From an uncultured Dialister sp. (GTDB lineage Bacteria; Bacillota; Negativicutes; Veillonellales; Dialisteraceae), in NCBI GenBank assembly GCA_900541485.1, contig UQJW01000009.1:1-64000 (forward strand): a DNA stretch of 64,000 nucleotides. Direction: 5' to 3'. The translations under genes and the position numbers were made by a program. This document shows, one piece after another, positions 7,837-17,639 of this stretch; position 1 is the first letter of the stretch; each line of letters starts with the position of its first letter. The notes under the pieces were generated by a model, which saw only the letters and a list, made by a program, of their open reading frames with translations, had not been told where the DNA came from and made no database searches.

Positions 7837-9657
7837 ATGATTAGAGAAGATATTCGTAATATTGCGATCATCGCTCATGTCGACCACGGTAAAACGACCC
7901 TTGTCGATGCTATGCTCAAACAAAGCCATATTTTCAGGGAAAACCAGAAAGTGGCGGAAAGAGTTATGGATTCCAATCCGTTGGAGCGGGAACGGGGTAT
8001 CACGATTCTTGCCAAGAATACATCGGTCATGCATGACGGGGTAAAGATTAATATCGTCGACACCCCGGGGCATGCTGATTTCGGCGGTGAAGTAGAACGT
8101 ATATTAAATATGGTAGACGGCGTTCTTCTGCTTGTCGATTCCCATGAAGGACCGATGCCGCAGACGAAATATGTTCTCCGTAAAGCGTTGGAACATCACT
8201 TAAAGCCCATTGTTGTTATCAATAAAATTGACCGTCCCGACCAGCGTGTTTCTGATGTAGAGGGAGAAATTCTCGAACTTTTCATGGAACTCGATGCCGA
8301 TGATGAACAACTCGATTTTCCGTTGGTATACGCATCTGCAAGAAGCGGAATTGCCAAGCTTCATATGAATGATGAGGGTGTCGATTTAACGCCTCTGTTT
8401 GATGTGATTTTGAAGAATATTCCCGCACCGGAAGGCGATCCTGACGGAGGACTCCAGATTATGACGACCACACTGGAAGCCGATGAGTATCTCGGAAAAG
8501 TGGCAATCGGACGTATTGCCCGCGGTACGGCAAAGCAGGGGATGACAGTTGCTATTACCGACGGTGAAAAGATAAGAACCGATCATATCGGACAGCTTTT
8601 CAACTGGCAGGGAATGAAGCGTACTCCCGTCGAAGAGGCAAGTGTGGGTGATATCGTGGCACTTTCGGGCTTTAAGGATATCAATATAGGGGAAACCATA
8701 GCAGATGCTGTCAATCCCGAAGCACTTCCGGCCATTCATATCGATGAGCCGACCCTGTCTATGGTGTTCCATGTCAATAAGAGTCCCTTTGCGGGCAGAG
8801 AGGGCGATTTTGTAACGTCCCGTCATATCCGTGCCCGTCTCATGAAAGAAATCGAAACGAACGTGGCACTCCGTGTAGAGGAAACAGATACATCGGATGC
8901 GTTCCTTGTTTCCGGCCGCGGCGAGCTTCATCTGTCCGTTCTTATCGAAACCATGAGAAGAGAAGGATTTGAATTGGAAGTATCGAAACCGCAGGTTATT
9001 TATAAAACAATCAACGGTAAAAAATGTGAACCGCTCGAACGTCTGACCATCGAGGTGCCGCAGGAATTTATGGGAGCCGTCATGGAAGGACTCGGACCGA
9101 GAAGAGCTGAAATGATTTCCATGGAAGAATTAGCAGGCTACATGAAAATGGATTTCTCGATTCCTGCCCGCGGTCTTCTCGGTTTCAGAAACGAACTTCT
9201 GACAACCACACGCGGTACAGGCATTATGTACCACGTATTCCAGGGCTATGCACCTTATAAAGGAGATATTCCCGAAAGAACGAGAGGCTCGCTTGTAGCC
9301 TTTGAAAACGGCGTTACCACTGCATACGGTCTGAATTCCGTTCTCGACAGAGGAGAATTATTCCTTCCTGCCGGTGTAGAGGTCTATGAAGGAATGATTG
9401 TGGGAGAAAATTCCCGTGAACAGGATATGGACGTCAATCCCTGCAAGAAGAAGCACCTGACAAATACCCGTGCTTCCGGCTCCGATGATGCCATCAAGCT
9501 GCCGCCGTGCCGCCAGTTCACTTTGGAATCGGCACTCGAATGGATTAATGATGACGAATTGGTGGAAGTGACACCGGACAATATCCGTATGCGGAAGATG
9601 ATTATTTCCCGCCAGCTCCGTTATAAGAATTCAAATGCGAAGAAAAGCCAGAAATAA
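7837..9657 (+). CDS. typA: Ribosome-associated GTPase TypA/BipA
   Basis: 606-aa translational GTPase of the EF-G family that helps 50S assembly and stress or cold adaptation. G1 is AHVDHGKTT at residues 13-21, the switch region is ERERGITI, G3 is DTPGH near 75, G4 is NKID near 129 and G5 is ASAR. Domain II and the BipA-specific C-terminal domain ([18 protein letters not shown]) are complete. AAGGAG precedes the ATG. It is followed by its own terminator. Confidence 0.96.
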   Translation: MIREDIRNIAIIAHVDHGKTTLVDAMLKQSHIFRENQKVAERVMDSNPLERERGITILAKNTSVMHDGVKINIVDTPGHADFGGEVERILNMVDGVLLLVDSHEGPMPQTKYVLRKALEHHLKPIVVINKIDRPDQRVSDVEGEILELFMELDADDEQLDFPLVYASARSGIAKLHMNDEGVDLTPLFDVILKNIPAPEGDPDGGLQIMTTTLEADEYLGKVAIGRIARGTAKQGMTVAITDGEKIRTDHIGQLFNWQGMKRTPVEEASVGDIVALSGFKDINIGETIADAVNPEALPAIHIDEPTLSMVFHVNKSPFAGREGDFVTSRHIRARLMKEIETNVALRVEETDTSDAFLVSGRGELHLSVLIETMRREGFELEVSKPQVIYKTINGKKCEPLERLTIEVPQEFMGAVMEGLGPRRAEMISMEELAGYMKMDFSIPARGLLGFRNELLTTTRGTGIMYHVFQGYAPYKGDIPERTRGSLVAFENGVTTAYGLNSVLDRGELFLPAGVEVYEGMIVGENSREQDMDVNPCKKKHLTNTRASGSDDAIKLPPCRQFTLESALEWINDDELVEVTPDNIRMRKMIISRQLRYKNSNAKKSQK

Positions 9658-9713
9658 CATTTGATGATATAATAAAATCAATGAAACCGAAAACCGGCTG
9701 TACAGCTTTGGAA

Positions 9714-9762
9714 GAAAAGGAGGTATAGAGGAATGGATGACATGCCTTATACCTTCTTTTTT
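9714..9762 (+). terminator. Terminator-like hairpin with a 14-codon ORF, between typA and yihY
   Basis: GAAAAGGAGGTAT pairs with ATACCTTCTTTTTTT, giving a stem of at least 9 bp plus an A/T extension and a T7 run. The AAGGAGG in the left arm and an ATG at 9733 would start a 14-codon peptide ending at 9777. The structure either ends typA or acts as an attenuator for the next gene, since no promoter fits between it and 9794. Confidence 0.55.
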
Positions 9763-9793
9763 TGCAAGTCATCTTGAAAGGAAACAGATACGC

Positions 9794-10663
9794 ATGGAAC
9801 CTAAAATAACAGATGCACCATTTATATATTTCATAAAAAGTTTCATCAAACGGTATATAGATGATGATATAGGCGCTCTTGCCTCGGAAGCATCCTATTG
9901 CTTTATTTTGGGACTTGTGCCGTTTCTCATATTTCTCGTCAACTGCATTCTTTTCTTTGCGGCACCCCAGCTGGACACGATTATGCATTTTCTCCAATAC
10001 CTGCCCGAACAGTTTGCGGCGAGTATGGAGGCGAATGTGGCACGGATTGTCGAAGGAAGAAGTTCACTCTGGCTTTTCATTGGGCTTGCCGGTGCGGTAT
10101 GGACAGCTTCCCAGGGTGCTTCCGTTCTCGTCCGCGGAATGGACCAGATATTTTTTGAAGACAGAAATATCCAGTCCTGGTTTAAAGTGAGTGCAAAAGC
10201 TTGTGTGTTTACCGTGCTTCTTGTATTTGCCATGATTTTTTCGTTACTTCTCATTGTTTTTGCCAATGCCGTCATGTTTTTTATACAGGAATATATTTTC
10301 CAGTTTCCCGATATTTTCTGGCTCATTTGGAAACCTGCCCGGTACGGGATTCCTTTTGTGGTGATGAGTCTTTCTCTGGCCGCCTTTTACCGCTATGCGC
10401 CGAGCCGTTACATCACGAAATGGACACGGATTGTGATGGCTTCTTTTGCCGTGACCGTGATACTTCTTCTGGTAACGGCGGGATACGGCTATTACATTTT
10501 GAATGTATCCCGTATGGGTATGACCTACGGCTCGCTGATCGGTCTGATTTTCCTCTTCCTCTGGCTGCATTTGGCAGTACAGGTCATTCTGGCCGGCGGC
10601 GCCATGATCATGGCATGGGGAGATATGAGGGAGCGAAAAGAAAAAAAGAGGATTCCCGTATAG
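9794..10663 (+). CDS. YihY/virulence factor BrkB family membrane protein
   Basis: 289-aa inner-membrane protein with about six hydrophobic helices. The family-typical segment GALASEASYCFILGLVPFLIFL is near the N-terminus, followed by WTASQGASVLVRGMDQIF and a C-terminal MTYGSLIGLIFLFLWLHLAVQVILAG block. Function is not established; older RNase BN assignments of the family were withdrawn. An ATG at 9737 would add 19 residues. I prefer 9794 because the upstream start lies inside a terminator hairpin and the extra residues do not resemble the family. Confidence 0.82.
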   Translation: MEPKITDAPFIYFIKSFIKRYIDDDIGALASEASYCFILGLVPFLIFLVNCILFFAAPQLDTIMHFLQYLPEQFAASMEANVARIVEGRSSLWLFIGLAGAVWTASQGASVLVRGMDQIFFEDRNIQSWFKVSAKACVFTVLLVFAMIFSLLLIVFANAVMFFIQEYIFQFPDIFWLIWKPARYGIPFVVMSLSLAAFYRYAPSRYITKWTRIVMASFAVTVILLLVTAGYGYYILNVSRMGMTYGSLIGLIFLFLWLHLAVQVILAGGAMIMAWGDMRERKEKKRIPV

Positions 10664-10675
10664 CGTTTCGTCCGT

Positions 10676-11140
10676 TTATGGGAAATCCTTATCATTTTTC
10701 AATGGAAGAACTGGCATTTGTGTTCTTTATGCAGATTTTCAGTCCTATCAGTTCTTCGTTGCTGGCAGGCTATCTGACCACATAGGGAGTAAATTCATTC
10801 TTTTTATCTTTTTCCTGTTGATGCTGTGCGGCGTGCTTGTCACGGGATTGGAAGCAGTTTATGGCAAATTAGAGGACTTGCCATTTTTATTACGGGGCTT
10901 TTTGCGGCGCATACGGCAGAAACCAACTGGAAGGTGTACAGAAGGCGCCTGCCACATCTCTGTATCTTTTCTGCTATTACATGGGCGGGAAGCTTTTTTA
11001 GTGTGGTCGGGGGGGTCTATTGCCATATATGGAAATGGAATAGGATCGTCCTGCTGATTACACTTGCAGTACTGATCGGGCTGGCGGCCGCTGTCATGCT
11101 TTCATTGATTACGAAGAAAAAACAAGAAGACAGTCGCTGA
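10676..11140 (+). pseudogene. Frameshifted C-terminal remnant of an MFS transporter (YnfM-like)
   Basis: Parts of one membrane protein are readable only by switching frames. PYHFSMEELAFVFFMQIFSP, followed by SSSLLAGYLT, comes first. Then in another frame LAIFITGLFAAHTAETNW. A further shift near 10930 gives QLEGVQKAPATSLYLFCYYMGG. After a shift near 10988 comes SFFSVVGGVYCHIWKWN and a final helix. Order and motifs (GFFAAH, SLYLFYYxGGS) match the C-terminal half of YnfM-type major facilitator proteins. At least three frame changes and no start leave it non-functional. The N-terminal half is absent. Confidence 0.7.
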
Positions 11141-11240
11141 TGGTGGTAGGAGAATTTTTGTATTGCATGGATAAGATATTTGTGTTGCTTATGTATCCAT
11201 CCTGTATTGTTTTATGGAGAAATACTATTAATATAGAAGA

Positions 11241-11306
11241 TATAGGGATTAAAAAAGAGTTGCTACGGGAGAATGTTTTCGTAGTAACTCTTTTTTAATC
11301 CCTATA
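11241..11306. terminator. 66-bp palindrome, bidirectional terminator
   Basis: TATAGGGATTAAAAAAGAGT and its complement surround CTACG/CGTAG, with only minor mismatch, making a very long stem with A/T runs on both sides. It lies between the MFS relic (+) and the LysR gene (-) and could stop both. Confidence 0.8.
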
Positions 11307-11347
11307 TAGCCGTTTATTTAAAATTGATATTTTCAATTTGTATGAAA

Positions 11348-12241
11348 TTATACGGGAATCATCACTAAGCCATGTTTTTCCATAGTGCGAATCCATTCAC
11401 GGATCGGATCGCGCGAGAGCTGTTGATGAGTCGTGGTCAGATATGTTTTCCATCGTGGGGGTAAGGGATATCCTCGAAAAGGAATCTCAACTATACTTCC
11501 TTCTTGTAAATCCTTTTGAACTGTTGATCTAGTTAAAATCGTTGGATCTTCCCCGTTCTTCACTATAGAAAGAGCCAAATCTGCAGGGCCGACTGTGGCA
11601 TGGAACCAACGGTTGTGTTGTGTAATATGGGAGATCCATTCTGTGAATTCGCCGCCCCAATTATGATAAATTAAATTTAAAGAATTTATTTCCTGTATGT
11701 CTATAAATGTTTTTTTTGCAAGTGGAGAGTTTTTAGAAACAACAAGTACGAAATCATCCTCTCTGCATATCCAAGATGTAAACCGTGGATTGGGAGAAAG
11801 TTGGTAGGTGAGGGCAATGTCTATTGATTCATCTGCTAGAGACATAAGGATGTTTGGTGAATGATTAACTATTGATTTTAGTGATATTTTAGGATTATTT
11901 TTTAGATAGTCGTTGTATACAGGGAAAAACAAATTGGGGAGTGTAGAATAAACGCATCCTATAGAAATCTGGTCGTCGAATAATGTAGTGGAGTTTAGCC
12001 GATTTATGCTGAAATTCCAGTTATTAACGATTTTTTTCGCATAGGGTAGGAAAAAGCGTCCACTTTCGGTCAGTTCGATTTTATGATGCTTTCTGTAGAA
12101 AAGTTTTTTTCCCAGTTCTTTTTCCAAATCATTTATTCGGGAACTGATTGTAGATTGTGTAACATGAAAAATTTCGGCGGTTTTTGAAAAACTGCCGGCT
12201 TTTACTAATATCATGAAGGTTTTAAGAGTTTCTATATTCAT
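11348..12241 (-). CDS. LysR-family transcriptional regulator
   Basis: 297-aa DNA-binding regulator. The N-terminal winged helix-turn-helix spans about residues 3-60 (FMILVKAGSFSKTAEIF, TQSTISSRINDLEKELG). A periplasmic-binding-like effector domain follows from about residue 90. It is transcribed away from the ABC importer at 12589, the usual arrangement for a LysR protein and its target. The ligand is unknown; the importer's substrate is the first guess. Two perfect palindromes in the shared 347-base gap are candidate operators. Confidence 0.9.
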   Translation of the reverse strand: MNIETLKTFMILVKAGSFSKTAEIFHVTQSTISSRINDLEKELGKKLFYRKHHKIELTESGRFFLPYAKKIVNNWNFSINRLNSTTLFDDQISIGCVYSTLPNLFFPVYNDYLKNNPKISLKSIVNHSPNILMSLADESIDIALTYQLSPNPRFTSWICREDDFVLVVSKNSPLAKKTFIDIQEINSLNLIYHNWGGEFTEWISHITQHNRWFHATVGPADLALSIVKNGEDPTILTRSTVQKDLQEGSIVEIPFRGYPLPPRWKTYLTTTHQQLSRDPIREWIRTMEKHGLVMIPV

Positions 12242-12470
12242 TGTGTTTACCCAACTCCTACTATTGATTTTTTCTATGTTATCGGATGATAACTTTTATT
12301 TTACAATTATATCATAGTTTGATTATAATTGTAATAAATAAAATTTAATTTAATTGTGATTATAAAGTGAGTTTATAAATAAAATAAGGGAATAAGATTT
12401 AAAGTTTTTGAGAATTCATCAATATGGAGTAGGGGCTTTTCAGTTTGTTTGAGGGAAAAGGGCTTTAATT

Positions 12471-12488
12471 TGTGCTGATTTCAGCACA
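12471..12488. promoter_or_regulatory. Perfect palindrome, candidate operator
   Basis: TGTGCTGA and TCAGCACA flank a TT centre. It lies 100 bases before the importer start, in the gap between it and the divergent LysR gene. Confidence 0.4.
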
Positions 12489-12521
12489 TTCGTAATGAGG
12501 AAATAATGGATATGGTTGTTT

Positions 12522-12548
12522 ACTATATTGCAAATCATGCAATATAGT
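12522..12548. promoter_or_regulatory. Perfect inverted repeat before the importer operon
   Basis: ACTATATTGCA and TGCAATATAGT are perfect 11-bp arms around AATCA. A T-rich stretch follows (12550-12567), so it could be an attenuator hairpin as well as an operator. The remaining bases of the gap 12242-12588 are AT-rich and hold no gene. Confidence 0.45.
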
Positions 12549-12588
12549 CATTTTCTTTTTTATTTATCTAATGCAGGAGGAGTCAGTT

Positions 12589-14208
12589 ATGAACAAAAGG
12601 TTATGTGCAGCGGTAAGTGCAGTTTTATCAGTGGCGTTTCTTATCGGGGGCTGTGGAGAGCTGGCAGCACCTAAAGATGGGAAGGCTTCAAAAGATAAAA
12701 GTTCTGCGGTTATATATCTGGGAACCCGAAGTGAACCGAGAATGGGCTTTGATCCGTTGAAGGGTTATGCAAATGTAGATGGAATCAGTTTGTTTCAAAG
12801 TAATCTTCTTAAGTTGAACCAAGATCTAAGTTTTGAAAAAGAAATTGCTAAAGATTACCAGATTTCAGAAGATGGTTTGACTTATACTTTTCAACTTCGT
12901 GAAGTTAAATGTTCTGACGGGCAGCCATTTACTGCAGAGGATGTAAAATTTTCTTTTGAAGAAGCGGCTAAATGTCCATTAGTGGGGAATTTACAGGACA
13001 TAAAGTCCATAGAGATAAAGAATCCGTATGAGGTCATATTTCATATGAAGCAGCCGAACTCTCTGTTTTTGTATACTGTTGCTCGACTTCCGCTTGTGCC
13101 TAAGCATGCATATAAAGAGGGCTATGGGCAGAATCCTGTTGGGACGGGGCCTTATAAGATGGTACAGTGGAATCAGGGGCAACAAATGATAGTTGAAGCA
13201 AATGAAAACTATTTTAAAGGTATTCCCCGGTTAAAAAAACTGACAGTCCTTTTTGTGAATGGAGAAACTGCACTACAGGCTGCGAAAGCAGGTGATATTG
13301 ATGTATATGATGTTCCATATAACTATGCAGATGTAAAAATATCTGGCGCAAAAATGAAGGCATTTAAAAGTGCCGGCAAATATGTCCTTTCGTTACCAGT
13401 CGTAAAACCGGGAGCAGCAATAAATCCAGATAATAAACCGGTAGGAAATACAGTCACCTCTGACATTGCTATTAGAAAGGCATTGAATTATGGGATTGAT
13501 CGTCAGTCAATCGTAGATAATCTAATGCATGGGTATGGTTCACCGGCCTATGAACTAGTGGATCCGGAAGTACCATATTATAATTCGGAAATCGCTTATA
13601 AGGATAATGATGTTGAGAAGGCAAAAGCTATTTTGGCAGAAGCGGGGTGGAAAGATACGGATGGAAATGGAATTGTAGAGAAAAACGGTCAAGAAGCTAA
13701 TATTATCGTAATGGCAAATGCAGGAGATAAAATGCTTCAAAATGTGGCTATGCTTATTTCCGACCAGGCAAAGCGTATGGGAATCAATTTTATTCTTGAG
13801 CCGAAGAGTGCAGCAGAGATAAACGCCAGACAGCATCAGGATTGCTGGCTTATGAATTATGGGGCGCTTGATCCGATGAATATGTTCTATCTTTATTATG
13901 GCCCGAATGCAGGCAAAGGGTTTTACAATATAAGCTATTTCAACAATTTAAAGGTAAATGGATATATTGAATCTGCAATGAGTGCACCAAATGCTGAATT
14001 GGCTAATGAATTCTGGAAGAAAGCACAGTGGGATGGTGAAACAGGATTTTCTGTAAGGGGAGATCCATCTATGCTATGGATAGCCAATAAAAATTATATG
14101 TATCAGGTGAAAGAGGGATTCAGTATCGGGGAGCAGCAGTCCTTACAACCAGGAAGCATGGGATGGGCAATTACACGTAATATAGAAAGGTGGGGATGGG
14201 ATGAATAA
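12589..14208 (+). CDS. Family-5 extracellular solute-binding lipoprotein (peptide/nickel ABC importer)
   Basis: 539-aa SBP_bac_5 protein. The signal peptide ends in a lipobox (LIGGC) so Cys 23 or so is lipidated. The mature part shows the family pattern of a YQISEDGLTYTFQLR segment, FTAEDVKFSFE, VGTGPYKMVQW and RKALNYGIDRQSIVD. These proteins bind oligopeptides, nickel-chelates or opine metallophores; specificity cannot be read here. The ATG at 12589 is chosen because AGGAGGAG lies upstream and is itself inside the longer frame from 12571. It overlaps the next gene by 8 bases. Confidence 0.92.
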   Translation: MNKRLCAAVSAVLSVAFLIGGCGELAAPKDGKASKDKSSAVIYLGTRSEPRMGFDPLKGYANVDGISLFQSNLLKLNQDLSFEKEIAKDYQISEDGLTYTFQLREVKCSDGQPFTAEDVKFSFEEAAKCPLVGNLQDIKSIEIKNPYEVIFHMKQPNSLFLYTVARLPLVPKHAYKEGYGQNPVGTGPYKMVQWNQGQQMIVEANENYFKGIPRLKKLTVLFVNGETALQAAKAGDIDVYDVPYNYADVKISGAKMKAFKSAGKYVLSLPVVKPGAAINPDNKPVGNTVTSDIAIRKALNYGIDRQSIVDNLMHGYGSPAYELVDPEVPYYNSEIAYKDNDVEKAKAILAEAGWKDTDGNGIVEKNGQEANIIVMANAGDKMLQNVAMLISDQAKRMGINFILEPKSAAEINARQHQDCWLMNYGALDPMNMFYLYYGPNAGKGFYNISYFNNLKVNGYIESAMSAPNAELANEFWKKAQWDGETGFSVRGDPSMLWIANKNYMYQVKEGFSIGEQQSLQPGSMGWAITRNIERWGWDE

Positions 14209-15178
14209 AAAAATAAAGTTTATCCTGAAAAGGATTATCCGTATGGGTGTTTTGATGGTATTACTTAGTATACTTTCATTTTCTATAGTGGTGAACTCAC
14301 CGATAGATGCACTGCAGGAACATTTAGGAAGTGCGGTATCAACACTTAGCGTGGAGCAGCGGCAGCAGGTAATGGAAGAACTGGAACTGGACAAGCCGCC
14401 GATAGAAAGATACAGGAAGTGGGCGGGAAGGATTATTCATGGTGATTTTGGATATTCAACCATTTATAACCAACCAGTCAGTACTTTAATGAAATCTGGA
14501 TTTAAAGAAACTTTCTTTCTGATGATTATTGCATGGGCTTTATCGGGTCTATTGGGAATATCATTGGGGATCATTGCAGCGGTGAGGGAAGGCAGTTGGA
14601 TTGATCATGCAATCAAGATGTATTGCATGATGCTGGCATCCAGTCCGAAGTTTTGGCTTGGGCTTCTCTTTTTAATGTTTTTTGCGGGATATCTGAACTG
14701 GTTTCCTGTTGGGTTAACGGGGCCGATGGGGCAGGTTACAGAAAATATAAGTTTGGGTGACAGAATTCATCATATGATACTTCCGGCGATGACATTGAGT
14801 TTTGTCAGTCTTGCTGATATCACACTGCATACAAGAACCAAACTGATTGGAGTTTTGAAAAGTGACTTTATACTGTTTGCAAAAGCAAACAGAAAAAGTA
14901 TGAAAGAAATTATTAAAAGCCATGCACTGCGTAATATTATGCTTCCCGCTATAACGATACAATTTATGTCTTTTAGTGAACTTTTTGGTGGAGCAGTGTT
15001 TATTGAACAGATTTTTTCCTATCCTGGTTTGGCCGGTCTTGTACAAGAATCTGCTATGAAAGGAGATGTTTCCCTACTGTTGGGGATTGTTTTAGTGAGT
15101 GCTGTGTGGATATTTATGGGAAATATGATTGCCGACCTTTTATATATGGTGATTGATCCCCGCATTAAGGAGGAGTGA
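14201..15178 (+). CDS. ABC importer permease, DppB/OppB/NikB type
   Basis: 325-aa inner-membrane subunit with six predicted helices. It begins with a helix at about residues 10-32 and a periplasmic loop. The EAA coupling loop is near residues 215-245 (FAKANRKSMKEIIKSHALRN). The C-terminal half matches NikB/DppB permeases (GGAVFIEQIFSYPGLAGLV). It overlaps the binding protein by 8 bases and the next permease by one. Confidence 0.92.
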   Translation: MNKKIKFILKRIIRMGVLMVLLSILSFSIVVNSPIDALQEHLGSAVSTLSVEQRQQVMEELELDKPPIERYRKWAGRIIHGDFGYSTIYNQPVSTLMKSGFKETFFLMIIAWALSGLLGISLGIIAAVREGSWIDHAIKMYCMMLASSPKFWLGLLFLMFFAGYLNWFPVGLTGPMGQVTENISLGDRIHHMILPAMTLSFVSLADITLHTRTKLIGVLKSDFILFAKANRKSMKEIIKSHALRNIMLPAITIQFMSFSELFGGAVFIEQIFSYPGLAGLVQESAMKGDVSLLLGIVLVSAVWIFMGNMIADLLYMVIDPRIKEE

Positions 15179-16017
15179 TGATGACTGTTTTTTTTAAAAG
15201 ATGGAATAATCATAAACAAATGGCCATGTCAATGGGGAGTGCATTATTTATATTGGTAATTATTGTGATTTTTAGTCAAATAATACATATTGATGACATT
15301 AAAATGGATATGACGGCAATAAGTCATGCCCCGTCGATGAATCATGTGTTTGGTACTGATTGGATTGGTAGGGACATGTTTCTTAGAACAATGAAAGGGC
15401 TTAGCGGAAGTTTGGCTGTTGGTGTTATTTCTGCCGTTATTACACTGATTATGGCTACCATGCTGGCTATAATCAGTGCGGCAACCTGCAAACAATTAGA
15501 TCATGTGGTAGGAATATTGATTGATACCTTTATGGGGGTACCTCATTTGGTAATCATGGTTTTAATTTCAGCTTCTCTGGGGGGAGGGAAAATAGGAGTC
15601 ATTGTGGCTGTTGCTTTAACGCATTGGCCGTATTTGACACGAATCCTTCGGGCGGAAATACTTCAGTTGAGGGAAGCTCAGTTTATTTATACTTCAAGGC
15701 AGTTTGGGAAAAGTGAATGGTATATAGCGACCCGACACATGTTTTGGCATATTTTGCCACAAATTATGGTAAAATTTGTACTTTTATTTCCCCATGTTAT
15801 TCTCCATGAAGCAGGACTTACATTTCTTGGGTTTGGATTATCACCACTGCAGCCAGCTATTGGTATTATTTTAAGCGAGTCTATACAATATATCTCTACG
15901 GGGATGTGGTGGCTTGTTGCGTTTCCGGGGATGGCGCTTTTGGTAATGGTTATGTGCTTTGAGTCTATCGGAGACAGCCTTAATAAAATTTTAAATTCTG
16001 AAACATCGCGGCAGTAG
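15178..16017 (+). CDS. ABC importer permease, DppC/OppC/NikC type
   Basis: 279-aa partner permease. It has an N-terminal helix and then the family landmark FGTDWIGRDMFLRTMKG, as in OppC/NikC. The coupling loop RQFGKSEWYIATRHMFWHILPQ and GLTFLGFGL follow near the C-terminus. Three starts (GTG 15175, ATG 15178, ATG 15181) follow AAGGAGGAG; 15178 or 15181 is most likely. It forms the heterodimeric channel with the preceding gene product. Confidence 0.92.
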   Translation: MMTVFFKRWNNHKQMAMSMGSALFILVIIVIFSQIIHIDDIKMDMTAISHAPSMNHVFGTDWIGRDMFLRTMKGLSGSLAVGVISAVITLIMATMLAIISAATCKQLDHVVGILIDTFMGVPHLVIMVLISASLGGGKIGVIVAVALTHWPYLTRILRAEILQLREAQFIYTSRQFGKSEWYIATRHMFWHILPQIMVKFVLLFPHVILHEAGLTFLGFGLSPLQPAIGIILSESIQYISTGMWWLVAFPGMALLVMVMCFESIGDSLNKILNSETSRQ

Positions 16018-16025
16018 GAGGGCAT

Positions 16026-17444
16026 ATGGATAATAGTATATTGAAAATAGAGGATCTATCTGTCGCATTCCAACAGTATGTCAGCTTTTTTGAATTTGGA
16101 CAGACTGTACCTATAAAGAAAATGGACATGGAATTGAATCGTGGAGAAATTTTAGTTGTGGTGGGACAGAGTGGATCAGGAAAAAGTTTGGTTGCTCACG
16201 CCATTATGGATATACTTCCTGAAAATGCGGTAATTGGAGGACATATTTATTACAATGGAGAAGAATTAAAAAAAGAAAGAAGACAATCTTTACGTCAAGG
16301 GGAAATTGTTTTTATTCCGCAATCTATTTCTTATTTAGATCCTTTAATGACGATAGGTAAACAAATTGAAAGTCTTGTTCATGATGGGAATCCTCGTGAT
16401 GTAATGCTAGAAATGCTTGAAAAATATGATTTAGAGCCAGAAGTGGAAAATATGTATCCATTTCAAATATCAGGAGGGATGGCAAGACGTATTTTAATTG
16501 CCTGTGCAATGGTACAAAATCCGGATTTGATTATTGCTGATGAGCCTACCCCAGGATTGGACATGGACTTGGTGGATGAAACGGTCAAACATCTTTTACA
16601 AATGAAAGCTGACGGATGTTCTCTGTTGGTGATTACACATGATCTTCATGTGGCTACTCGTTTGGCAGATCGGATCATATTTTTTAATGATGGACATACA
16701 GTTGCCGAGGTTAAAAGAGAAGAATTTATGGGGAATCCTGGCTTCGAGGGGATGAATACTTATGCACGCCAATTGTTTGCAGCACTTCCCGAGAATGAGT
16801 TTACGGAAATAAATCTTATGAAGGGGAGGCCGGATAAGGTTCATGAACTGAAAGCAGATCATGTTTCATTTTCTTATACAGGGAATAGAATGGTCTTTAT
16901 GGATTTAAATTTTTCTGTGAAGTCAGGAGAAATTATTGGTTTGACTGGGCATAGCGGACGGGGAAAAACAACGCTTGCCAAGTTGCTTTCTGGATATCTA
17001 AAGCCTACGGCTGGCAAAATTTGTTTAGACGGGAAGTCTTTATATAAAGATGGGAAAAATCGTTATAATCCTGTACAGCTTATTTTGCAACATCCAGAAA
17101 ATGCGGTAGATCCGAAATGGAAAATGTCGGAAATACTTGCCGAACCCGGTGTGGTGGAGAAGCAAGTACAAGAAGATTTTAATATCAAGGAGGATTGGCT
17201 TGACAGGTATCCCAAGGAATTATCCGGCGGGGAATTACAAAGGTTTTCTATAGTGAGGGTTTTAAATAAAGAGACATTGTTTCTTATAGCGGATGAAAGT
17301 ACAACTATGTTTGATGCGTACACACAGGCACAAGTTTGGAAAATAATTGTGGAATATGTACGAAAAAACAATATTGGTATGATTCTTATAAGTCACGATA
17401 TTCCTTTATTAGAAAGGCTATGTGATAAGATTATCCATTATTAA
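16026..17444 (+). CDS. ABC importer ATPase with two fused nucleotide-binding domains
   Basis: 472-aa protein that joins the DppD-like and DppF-like ATPases in one chain. Domain 1 has Walker A GQSGSGKS near residue 46, signature ISGGMARR near 150 and Walker B LIIADEPTPGLD. Domain 2 begins about residue 275 with Walker A GHSGRGKTT, signature LSGGELQR and Walker B LIADESTTMFD. Both catalytic Glu and switch His residues are present. The C-terminal oligopeptide-binding extension of OppD/F is absent. It supplies energy to the two permeases encoded just upstream. Confidence 0.92.
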   Translation: MDNSILKIEDLSVAFQQYVSFFEFGQTVPIKKMDMELNRGEILVVVGQSGSGKSLVAHAIMDILPENAVIGGHIYYNGEELKKERRQSLRQGEIVFIPQSISYLDPLMTIGKQIESLVHDGNPRDVMLEMLEKYDLEPEVENMYPFQISGGMARRILIACAMVQNPDLIIADEPTPGLDMDLVDETVKHLLQMKADGCSLLVITHDLHVATRLADRIIFFNDGHTVAEVKREEFMGNPGFEGMNTYARQLFAALPENEFTEINLMKGRPDKVHELKADHVSFSYTGNRMVFMDLNFSVKSGEIIGLTGHSGRGKTTLAKLLSGYLKPTAGKICLDGKSLYKDGKNRYNPVQLILQHPENAVDPKWKMSEILAEPGVVEKQVQEDFNIKEDWLDRYPKELSGGELQRFSIVRVLNKETLFLIADESTTMFDAYTQAQVWKIIVEYVRKNNIGMILISHDIPLLERLCDKIIHY

Positions 17445-17563
17445 TGTGATATAGTTCTATAGTTCAATTAAAGTGACAAAATATAGTCTAATATTATATA
17501 TAGGTAGATATAGATGGGTTGAGATGGAGGAGATTTTTAAAAGATTATATGCCAATATTTCTT

Positions 17564-17605
17564 CCAATAAAAAACTCTGCTGGTTAACAGCAGAGTTTTT
17601 TATTG
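17564..17605. terminator. Bidirectional terminator
   Basis: CCAATAAAAAACTCTGCTG and its exact complement surround GTTAA, with T/A runs on both sides. It separates the importer operon (+) from the outer-membrane gene (-). No gene lies in 17445-17639. Confidence 0.9.
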
Positions 17606-17639
17606 GAACAGTAAGATGCATCTATTCATAGAATGCAGA

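Noticed and set aside
10201..10785. 194-codon frame overlapping yihY
   Set aside because: Alternate-frame shadow over most of its length; only its last 35 codons are meaningful, as part of the MFS relic.
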